Shown here piece after piece: positions 6,173 through 11,874 of a stretch of 11,874 bases of DNA (the first letter of the stretch is position 1; each line of letters starts with the position of its first letter). The DNA is from Eubacterium sp. (GTDB lineage Bacteria; Bacillota; Clostridia; Oscillospirales; Acutalibacteraceae). The DNA lies in contig JAILGO010000136.1 in assembly GCA_024696725.1 (NCBI GenBank), forward strand, positions 1 through 11,874, written 5' to 3'. Both the position numbers and the translations under genes were made by a program. The notes beneath the pieces were generated by a model. It ran no database searches and had not been told where the DNA came from. It worked only from the letters and a program-made list of their open reading frames with translations.

Positions 6173-7102
6173 TCAACCTCCCGCCGCAATCAGAATGCCT
6201 ACTGAAATTACCGTAGAAAGCGCGGACAATACGAGCACGACGTTTACTATAAGAAGCGCCGAAGAAAACGCGCCCGTTGAAAGCAGACGGCGAATTATTT
6301 TCTTTTTAAAAAGCTCCTCTTTCGATCCGATATGCACCGAAACGGCAAAACGGATTCCAGAAGAAAAAGCGTAGGAAACCGCCTGAGCCTCGGAGCTTGC
6401 GGCAATTTCGTCGCAGACGATAAGCTCGGGAGAGAGGGTTCGCGTTGCGAGCTCTATTCCCTGCGCCTTACCGAAGCCCGAGAGCACGTCGCAATTTATC
6501 CACGACGCCGACGCTCCCCTGCCCGTCAGCTCGTATCTTTCGTCAATAATGCAGACCTTACGGTATCTCCCGTTAAAGCCGCCCGAAAGCTCTCTCGCAA
6601 GCTCGCGGAGAAGAGTTGTTTTTCCGCTGTTCGGCTTACCCGCGACAATAATACTCGGGAATGAATTTACATACAGAAAATTAAGTACGCTGTCGGCGCA
6701 GCCCTTAACCGTATTCGGTATTCTTATATTAAGCGAGGTTACGTCCTTTACGGAAATAAGCCTGTCTTTTTCATAGACTGCCGACGAGGCGACGCCTACC
6801 CTCGCGCCGTTTTCAAGCGTAATATAGCCTTTTTTCAGCTCTTCGGTATGCGAATGAAGCGAATAGGAGCAGAGCTCCATAAACAGCTTGTCAAAGGCGC
6901 GGGCGTCAACGGTTACGCAATGAGCGCACGGAGCGTCATAGATATCGCCGTTTTCGCCGAGAAAATACGAGGTGTTTTTTATTACCGCAATCAGCGGTCT
7001 GTCCTTTCTGACGCGCAGCTCGGTTATTCTTTTTACTATCTCCGCGTCGGCTGAAGAAAGCGCCCGTGCAATACCTTCGGGGAGGTATTTTTTCAGCGAC
7101 AT
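6173..7102 (-). CDS. spoIIIAA: SpoIIIAA-type secretion-like ATPase with an unusual hydrophobic C-terminus
   Basis: P-loop ATPase of the SpoIIIA channel, related to type II/IV secretion ATPases; membrane-associated in the mother cell. 309 residues from ATG 7102. Visible features: N-terminal LPEGIARAL and ELRVRKDRPL, Walker A GKPNSGKTT (155-163), IIDERYEL (185-192), LSPELIVCDEI with Walker B (223-233), and SVHIGSKEEL (255-264). After RRLLSTGAFSSALLI (271-285), where the family normally goes on with a soluble tail, the protein turns into a membrane helix and ends GILIAAGG (302-309). That tail resembles the last helix of SpoIIIAE. A TTG at 7114 with GGGGTGAT just upstream is an alternative start adding four residues. 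Genes AB, AC, AD and AE, expected next, are absent; the AF fragment follows after one base. Confidence 0.88.
   Translation of the reverse strand: MSLKKYLPEGIARALSSADAEIVKRITELRVRKDRPLIAVIKNTSYFLGENGDIYDAPCAHCVTVDARAFDKLFMELCSYSLHSHTEELKKGYITLENGARVGVASSAVYEKDRLISVKDVTSLNIRIPNTVKGCADSVLNFLYVNSFPSIIVAGKPNSGKTTLLRELARELSGGFNGRYRKVCIIDERYELTGRGASASWINCDVLSGFGKAQGIELATRTLSPELIVCDEIAASSEAQAVSYAFSSGIRFAVSVHIGSKEELFKKKIIRRLLSTGAFSSALLIVNVVLVLSALSTVISVGILIAAGG
6176..6259 (-). other. SpoIIIAE-like C-terminal helix fused to SpoIIIAA (putative deletion scar)
   Basis: This stretch encodes roughly residues 282-309 of the SpoIIIAA reading frame, ALLIVNVVLVLSALSTVISV followed by GILIAAGG. SpoIIIAE proteins end in a hydrophobic helix of very similar style with an (I/S)AG ending, and AE normally precedes AF directly, as this stretch does. 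I infer that an in-frame deletion joined spoIIIAA to the 3' end of spoIIIAE, keeping the GGAGG site for AF. The resemblance is from memory of the family, not from an alignment. Confidence 0.45.
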
Positions 7103-7130
7103 AATACCCGTCAAGCAATCACCCCGATTA

Positions 7131-7160
7131 ATTCTATTCGCTTTCGGCTATAATTATTAC
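7131..7160 (-). promoter_or_regulatory. Candidate sporulation sigma-E promoter for spoIIIA
   Basis: On the minus strand GTAATAAT (7160-7153), 14 bases, AATAGAAT (7138-7131) matches the sigma-E type elements GTCATATT and CATACAAT at six of eight positions each. The spacing fits, and it would start RNA near 7124, about 22 bases before ATG 7102. spoIIIA operons are known sigma-E targets. With such an AT-rich background the match could be chance. Confidence 0.3.
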
Positions 7161-7187
7161 AAAGAGGTTAAAATTCAGCTCAATTAA

Positions 7188-7216
7188 TTGAAGTATAAAT
7201 ATTATTATGTTAAGAT
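7188..7216 (+). promoter_or_regulatory. Promoter of the yfhO-family gene
   Basis: TTGAAG (7188-7193), 17 bases, TAAGAT (7211-7216), with TGT directly before the -10 box forming an extended -10. The expected start near 7223 leaves a leader of about 22 bases before the gene, whose ribosome site AAGAGG (7235-7240) is five bases from ATG 7246. Confidence 0.55.
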
Positions 7217-7225
7217 AGTTTAACA
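7208..7225. repeat. 18-base palindrome over the yfhO -10 box, operator candidate
   Basis: TGTTAA (7208-7213), six bases, TTAACA (7220-7225) is a perfect inverted repeat that covers the -10 element and the expected start site. A dimeric repressor bound here would block transcription. No regulator gene is in the window to pair it with. Confidence 0.35.
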
Positions 7226-7245
7226 AAAAGTTTTAAGAGGTTATT

Positions 7246-10200
7246 ATGGATATTACTAAAAGCTCCGATAAAATAAAGACCTATAAATTCCTCAACGGCG
7301 AAACCGTAAACTATTCAGTCGGTTTTTTTGCTGTTTCATTCCTTTTTCTTGTACTTAAACAGCTGTTCAAAATTGCCGTAGGCTTTTCCGCAGGCTTAAG
7401 CGTGGGATTGGCCTCGGCGGTTTGTGCGGTTGTTTTATTTTTCTTCGAAAGAAGGTACGTATTTAACGGAGTAATGCGCGGCACTCTTACGAAGCAGGTA
7501 CTGCTTTATATTTTCAGGTGCGCCGTCGACTTCGGATTTTATAAAATATGCTCCTTCGTATTTGTTACGGTGCTTGACAGCGCGGACGCCTTCGCGTTCT
7601 TAATGTCGTTTTTTATCTATCTCTTTTTCAACTACTACTTCGACAGGCTGATAGTTTTCGACTGCGTTAAAAAAGCGGAAAACAACAAGGGCGGACGCTG
7701 TTTCAAGCTCTTCTGGGAGAACAGATTCGTTCTTCTTTCAACGCTTGCGGCGGGAGTATTTCTTATGCTCCTGTATATGGTTTATCAGGTATTTCCGTTC
7801 GGCGATACCACGGTACTCAGAATGGACCTCTACCATCAGTACGGACCGCTTTTCTGTGAGCTTTACGACAAGGTTGTTAACCACGAAAGCTTCCTTTATT
7901 CGTGGATTTCGGGCGGCGGCTCGTCATTTTTAGGAAACTATTTCAACTACCTTTCGAGTCCGCTTTCGTTTATCGTTCTTCTTTTCGACAGAAAGCAGAT
8001 GCCGTTTGCGATAACCGTTATCGTTCTCGTAAAATGTATGCTCAGCGCCTGCACCTTCTCGCTGTATATCAAAGAGAGTCTTAAAAGACATTCTCTGCTC
8101 AGCGCGTGCTTCGGCGTTTTCTACGCGACAAGCGGCTACTTCCTTGCTTACTACTGGAACGTAATGTGGCTCGACGGAATGATTCTTCTTCCGCTCGTTG
8201 TTTTAGGCATAGAGAGAATTATCGACAAGGGCAGGCCGATATGCTATATCGCTTCGCTTACCGTGCTGTTTTACGCAAGCTATTATATGGCGTATATGGT
8301 GTGCATTTTCTCGGTCGTTTACTTTGTTGCTTACTATTTCTTAAAGCACGATTTGTTCGACAAGGTTGATAAGAACAAGGTATTTGAGAAAAGATACGCT
8401 CTCGGAAAAATGACGAATAACAGATTAATACGCGCAGGTCTTTTCTTCGCGGGAGGCTCGTTACTCGCGGCGCTTCTTTGCGCGGTATCGCTTGTTCCCG
8501 TTTATCTTATACTTCAGAATTCCTCGGCGACTTCGGACAGCTTTCCGTCATCGTTCGAGATGTATTACGACCTTCTCAACATAGCGACGTCGCATCTCGC
8601 TTCGCTTGAGACGACAATCCGCTCGTCGGGCGACGATATTCTTCCGAATATTTACTGCGGTATACTGAGCGTCGTTCTTCTTCCACTGTTTATATCAAAC
8701 AGAAAAATCAGCGTAAGAGAAAAGGCTATTTATATTCTGCTTCTCTTATTCTTTATTTTCAGCTTCAATAACAACATGGCAAACTTCGTATGGCACGCGT
8801 TCCATTTTCCGAACGATTTACCGTTCCGCTTCAGCTATATGTATTCGTTTATCTTCCTTATAGTCGCGTTCAGAACGCTTATGAGGTTCAAAGGCATTGA
8901 GTACAGGGACGTCGCGTTCAGCGGTATGCTCTGCATTTTCGCGGTTGTTGTTATGCAGAAATACTCCACGGTGAAGATGAGCGAAAAGACGGTATATATC
9001 AACCTTGCGCTCGTCGCGATATGGACGGCGTTCCTTCTTATCCTTAATAAAGGCAAGCAAAAGAGACCGGTTATCAGCCTTGCGCTGGTATTCCTTGTAT
9101 TCGTTGAATTTCTTGTAGGCGATTTTCTTTCAATACCGTTCAGTCAGGATTACTCGGCTTACACGGTTAACTATAACACCTACCGCGAGGCTATAGACGA
9201 CACCTACGGTAAGGACAAGGGACTTTACCGTCTTGAGCTGAGCAAGCTCAATACGAGGATGGATTCCTGTCTTTACGGATACAGGGGAATTTCCACCTTC
9301 TCGTCGATGGCTTACGAGACGTATTCGGGTAATCAGTATTCGCTCGGTATGTACGGAAACAGAATCAACTCGTACACCTATAACACTCAGACTCCCGTTT
9401 ACAATATGTTCTACGGAATTAAGTATATTATGAACACCGAGGACAGTCTTACGCCCTCGGCGGACTATTACAAAAAGGGATATGTAACCGAAAACAAGAA
9501 GTGCGAGGTATACGAAAACAAGTATTTCCTTCCGTTCGCATTTACCGTTTCGGACAGCGTAAAGGACGTTGAATTCGAGGAAGGAAATCCGTTCGAGCTT
9601 CAGGAAGAGCTTATCGACAAGGCTTGCGGAGCAAACGATATCTTTATTCCCGCAAAGTACGTCGACACGGATTACGAGGACGTCGACTGCGAAACCGTTA
9701 CAGAAAACGGAACTTATTATTTCACGCGTGATGACGCGGACAGCGCAAGCGGTAAAATTGATATAACAATCGAAACCGTTAACGACAGTAACCTTTACGT
9801 TTATATAACCTCGCCGAAGCTTGAAAACGTTAACTATTATTTCGGCGAAAAGGAAGAGTATCAGAATATTGACACTCCGTTTATCAAGGATTTAGGCAAG
9901 CATAAGAAGGGCGAAAAGGTTAAGGTTTCTATTGACTGCGCGAGCATGGAGGAGGAAAGCTCCTATTTTGAAATCTACGCCTACAACATTGATTACGACA
10001 AGTTTATTTCGGCTTACGATTTACTGAAGCTCGGCGCGCTCGACGTCAAGTCGTTCGGCGATACGCATATTTCAGGCACGGTAGACGCGGGATATAACGG
10101 ATATCTTTATACCTCTATCCCCTTCGACAAGGGCTGGAGCGTTTATATCGACGGCAAAAAGCAGACGTCTTTCGCGCTCGGCGACGCGCAGCTATGCTGT

Positions 10201-10362
10201 GAAATCACTAAGGGAAAGCACGAGATTACGCTTAAGTATATGCCAAACGGGTTCCTTTACGGCGCGGCGGCTTCCGCTGTGACATGGGCAGGAGTCGGAG
10301 TGTACTTCCTTTTAAAGCGAAGGAAGAAAAAGGCAAAAGAGGAATTTGTTGAAACTGTATAA
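7246..10362 (+). CDS. YfhO-family membrane glycosyltransferase with N-terminal GtrA-like domain
   Basis: Large polytopic membrane protein of 1038 residues, GT-C-like YfhO family; characterised members decorate cell-wall or membrane glycopolymers using lipid-linked sugar on the outer face. Residues about 20-140 form four membrane helices with the GtrA layout: ERRYVF after helix 2 (68-73) and NYYFDRLIVF after helix 4 (129-138). The YfhO part starts near 155. FGDTTVLRMDLYHQYGPLF (185-203) in the first outer loop carries the likely catalytic-type Asp pair, D187 and D194, followed by SWISGGGSSFLGNYFNYLSS. About ten more helices lead to a large outer domain from about 630, ending in FDKGWSVYIDGKK (about 960-972). 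A last helix (about 1003-1023) has a basic cytoplasmic end, KRRKKK. Usual YfhO proteins are about 850-900 residues, so the extension is extra. Expressed alone from its own promoter, divergent to spoIIIAA. Confidence 0.9.
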   Translation: MDITKSSDKIKTYKFLNGETVNYSVGFFAVSFLFLVLKQLFKIAVGFSAGLSVGLASAVCAVVLFFFERRYVFNGVMRGTLTKQVLLYIFRCAVDFGFYKICSFVFVTVLDSADAFAFLMSFFIYLFFNYYFDRLIVFDCVKKAENNKGGRCFKLFWENRFVLLSTLAAGVFLMLLYMVYQVFPFGDTTVLRMDLYHQYGPLFCELYDKVVNHESFLYSWISGGGSSFLGNYFNYLSSPLSFIVLLFDRKQMPFAITVIVLVKCMLSACTFSLYIKESLKRHSLLSACFGVFYATSGYFLAYYWNVMWLDGMILLPLVVLGIERIIDKGRPICYIASLTVLFYASYYMAYMVCIFSVVYFVAYYFLKHDLFDKVDKNKVFEKRYALGKMTNNRLIRAGLFFAGGSLLAALLCAVSLVPVYLILQNSSATSDSFPSSFEMYYDLLNIATSHLASLETTIRSSGDDILPNIYCGILSVVLLPLFISNRKISVREKAIYILLLLFFIFSFNNNMANFVWHAFHFPNDLPFRFSYMYSFIFLIVAFRTLMRFKGIEYRDVAFSGMLCIFAVVVMQKYSTVKMSEKTVYINLALVAIWTAFLLILNKGKQKRPVISLALVFLVFVEFLVGDFLSIPFSQDYSAYTVNYNTYREAIDDTYGKDKGLYRLELSKLNTRMDSCLYGYRGISTFSSMAYETYSGNQYSLGMYGNRINSYTYNTQTPVYNMFYGIKYIMNTEDSLTPSADYYKKGYVTENKKCEVYENKYFLPFAFTVSDSVKDVEFEEGNPFELQEELIDKACGANDIFIPAKYVDTDYEDVDCETVTENGTYYFTRDDADSASGKIDITIETVNDSNLYVYITSPKLENVNYYFGEKEEYQNIDTPFIKDLGKHKKGEKVKVSIDCASMEEESSYFEIYAYNIDYDKFISAYDLLKLGALDVKSFGDTHISGTVDAGYNGYLYTSIPFDKGWSVYIDGKKQTSFALGDAQLCCEITKGKHEITLKYMPNGFLYGAAASAVTWAGVGVYFLLKRRKKKAKEEFVETV

Positions 10363-10410
10363 TTTCACAAGCTGAAAAGCGTAAATATTTTAAGTCCGAA
10401 ACCGATGTTT

Positions 10411-10429
10411 AATGTTTACTTTAAGCATT
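10411..10429. repeat. Imperfect inverted repeat over the -35 region upstream of the PRPP synthetase gene
   Basis: AATGTTTA (10411-10418), three bases, TAAGCATT (10422-10429) matches as an inverted repeat at seven of eight positions and covers the proposed -35 box. It is either an operator or a chance AT-rich palindrome. The 110-base gap after yfhO has no convincing intrinsic terminator. Confidence 0.25.
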
Positions 10430-10444
10430 GTTTTAGTGTAAAAT
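10415..10444 (+). promoter_or_regulatory. Candidate promoter of the PRPP synthetase gene
   Basis: TTTACT (10415-10420) and TAAAAT (10439-10444) are 18 bases apart (TTACTT one base later gives 17). The expected start is about 20 bases before the strong ribosome site AAGGAGG (10458-10464), which lies eight bases before ATG 10473. Confidence 0.45.
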
Positions 10445-10472
10445 AAAGTACAAAGGCAAGGAGGAGTTTAAT

Positions 10473-11669
10473 ATGCCAAGGATTACTGCACAAGAGGTAC
10501 AAACCATTCCGTACGGTCCGCTCGGAATAGTCGCTTTACCGGGTTGCGAGGAGCTTGCAGCAAAAATCGACAAATACATCGTAAGATGGAGAGAGGAACA
10601 GGCCGCGGAGCACAAGAACACTATCGCGTTTTACGGATATCACCGCGATACGTATATGATTAACAGCAATTTCGTACGTTTCGGTTCGGGCGAGGGTAAG
10701 GTTGTTATCAACGATTCGATAAGAGGATACGACCTTTATATCGTAGCCGACTGCTTCAACTATTCGGTTACGTATAATATGTACGGAATGGAAGTTCCGA
10801 AATCCCCCGACGACCATTTTGCCGACCTCAAGAGAGTTATTTCGGCAACCTCGAGCAAGGCTAAAAGAATCAACGTAATTATGCCTATGCTTTACGAAGG
10901 CAGACAACACAAGCGTTCCTCGCGTGAATCGCTCGACTGCGCTATGGCACTTCAGGAGCTCACAACGCTCGGCGTCGATAACATCATTACTATCGACGCG
11001 CACGACAAGAGAGTACAAAACTCCATTCCTCATAAGTCCTTTGAAAACGTTATGCCCGCTTATCAGCAGATTAAGGCTATCGTAAACGCTGTAAGCGACC
11101 TTAAGGTCGACCCGGGCAACCTTCTTGTTATCTCCCCCGATGAGGGCGCAATGCACAGAGCGATTTATCTCGCTACCCAGCTCGGCGTAAACATCGGTAT
11201 GTTCTATAAGAGACGCGACTATACAAAGGTTGTCAACGGACGCAACCCGATAGTTGCTCACCAGTATCTCGGCGAGAGCGTTGAGGGCAAGGATATTATT
11301 ATCATCGACGATATGATTTCCTCGGGCGAAAGTATGCTCGAGGTCGCAAGAAAGCTCAGCGAGCTCGGCGCAAAGCGTATATTTATCTGTTGCTCGTTCG
11401 GTCTTTTCTGTAACGGACTTAAGGTTTTCGACGAGGCTTACGAAAAGGGTTACTTCGAAAAGGTTTTCACTACCAACGGCGTATACCAGTCGCCTGAGCT
11501 TCTTTCCCGCAAATGGTACGAAAGCGTAGAGCTTTCCAAGTATCTCGCATACTTTATCGACACAATCAATCACGATTTATCGGTATCGTCACTCCTCGAC
11601 TGTTCTGAAAAAATACATACATTACTTGTAAGCAAGGGACTGAAATCAGATGAAAATAAAGAAGATTAA
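10473..11669 (+). CDS. prs: Ribose-phosphate pyrophosphokinase (PRPP synthetase), long clostridial form
   Basis: Transfers pyrophosphate from ATP to ribose 5-phosphate, making PRPP for purine, pyrimidine, His, Trp and NAD synthesis; cytosolic. 398 residues, about 80 more than the classical 315-residue enzyme. Parts in order: YGPLGIVALPG at the start, VIMPMLYEGRQHKRSSRESL (135-154) for the catalytic flexible loop with Arg/Lys, TIDAHDKRVQNSIP (173-186) for the ribose/metal region, VISPDEGAMHRA (219-230), and the PRPP loop DIIIIDDMISSGESM (274-288). The classical loop reads DDMIDTAGT; the SSGES form here is a variant but keeps the acidic pair D279-D280. A C-terminal extension (about 330-398) carries Ser- and Lys-rich sequence. 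The next gene starts 20 bases before its stop. A 345-codon open frame on the opposite strand is a coding shadow. Confidence 0.92.
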   Translation: MPRITAQEVQTIPYGPLGIVALPGCEELAAKIDKYIVRWREEQAAEHKNTIAFYGYHRDTYMINSNFVRFGSGEGKVVINDSIRGYDLYIVADCFNYSVTYNMYGMEVPKSPDDHFADLKRVISATSSKAKRINVIMPMLYEGRQHKRSSRESLDCAMALQELTTLGVDNIITIDAHDKRVQNSIPHKSFENVMPAYQQIKAIVNAVSDLKVDPGNLLVISPDEGAMHRAIYLATQLGVNIGMFYKRRDYTKVVNGRNPIVAHQYLGESVEGKDIIIIDDMISSGESMLEVARKLSELGAKRIFICCSFGLFCNGLKVFDEAYEKGYFEKVFTTNGVYQSPELLSRKWYESVELSKYLAYFIDTINHDLSVSSLLDCSEKIHTLLVSKGLKSDENKED

Positions 11670-11874
11670 TCCTGCTACGGCGGGAGTTATCGCACTTGCG
11701 GTAATACTTATAGGCGTTTTAGCCTTCGGCGGTATTTACTGTACGGTAAACAAGGAAACTCCGTCGGAGCTTATTCACGACGTGGTTACGCCCGACGACG
11801 AGCAGCTAATCGGTAAATGGCAGGGCGAAAAGGCTATAAACGGATATGAATTCTACGATGACGGAACGTACGAC
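11650..11874 (+). CDS. Membrane-anchored protein of unknown function, N-terminal part
   Basis: Open to the window end; 75 residues seen. It starts at ATG 11650, inside the end of the PRPP synthetase gene (20-base overlap), with AAGGGA ten bases upstream, so the two are probably co-translated. The sequence has a basic start (MKIKKINPA), one hydrophobic helix at about residues 10-30 (VIALAVILIGVLAFGGIY) and then an acidic outside region with LIGKWQGEKAINGYEFYDDG. This last motif resembles small lipocalin-like or DUF5640-type domains that measure roughly GxWx(n)YxFxxDGT. I do not recognise a function; an exported or membrane-tethered protein is likely. Confidence 0.7.
   Translation, partial: MKIKKINPATAGVIALAVILIGVLAFGGIYCTVNKETPSELIHDVVTPDDEQLIGKWQGEKAINGYEFYDDGTYD

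Noticed and set aside
6332..7187. Plus-strand open frames opposite spoIIIAA (6332-6664, 6549-6776, 6848-7054, 6972-7187)
   Set aside because: They are antisense to a P-loop ATPase with both Walker motifs in place.
10363..10410. Possible terminator after yfhO
   Set aside because: Only a 3-bp stem (GCT-GAAA-AGC) with no T tract was found; nothing supports a terminator.
10536..11573. 345-codon open frame on the minus strand opposite the PRPP synthetase gene
   Set aside because: It lies wholly inside a clear enzyme gene. The translation has no recognisable motif and there is no ribosome site in front; it is a by-product of codon bias.
1..11874. CRISPR arrays, tRNA or rRNA genes, transposases, phage genes or attachment sites
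   Set aside because: No spaced repeats, cloverleaf-like segments, transposase motifs or long terminal repeats were seen by eye.

Overview
The window looks like chromosomal DNA from a moderate-GC Gram-positive anaerobe of the class Clostridia, most likely Oscillospiraceae/Ruminococcaceae. The evidence is a spoIIIA-type sporulation locus (found only in endospore-forming lineages and their descendants), the clostridial order nusB - TsaD-like - xseA - xseB - ispA - dxs, strong GGAGG-type ribosome binding sites, and a long form of PRPP synthetase. The taxonomic call is inference from gene order and protein style. No tRNA, rRNA, CRISPR array, insertion sequence or phage gene was seen.

Layout. From 1 to about 7114 everything reads on the minus strand, in two transcription blocks. 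The distal block is a tightly coupled housekeeping operon: nusB (4658-4266), a TsaD/Kae1 paralogue (4266-3349), xseA (3352-2159), xseB (2166-1975), ispA (1971-1087) and the 5' part of dxs (1010 to beyond base 1). Genes overlap or abut (TAATG, ATGA, 8-base overlap, 3-base gap), so translation is probably coupled. A good extended -10 promoter and a structured leader of about 125 nt, ending in a terminator-like hairpin just before the ribosome binding site, precede nusB. The proximal block (7114-4828) is a sporulation spoIIIA operon in which only SpoIIIAA, an N-terminal piece of SpoIIIAF, SpoIIIAG and SpoIIIAH can be found. AB, AC, AD and almost all of AE are absent.

From 7246 onward the plus strand carries a 1038-residue YfhO-family membrane glycosyltransferase with an extra N-terminal domain that looks like GtrA. 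After it come a 398-residue ribose-phosphate pyrophosphokinase and the start of a membrane-anchored protein cut by the window edge. The 130-145 bases between spoIIIAA and yfhO are a divergent promoter region.

How the genes work together. IspA and Dxs belong to isoprenoid synthesis by the MEP route. XseA and XseB are the two subunits of exonuclease VII. NusB acts in transcription antitermination and rRNA processing. The SpoIIIA remnant would in an intact form be part of the mother cell-forespore channel, but its gene complement here does not look sufficient for one. The most interesting observation is this collapsed spoIIIA operon: two apparent internal deletions join SpoIIIAA to what looks like the last membrane helix of SpoIIIAE, and SpoIIIAF to SpoIIIAG one frame apart.
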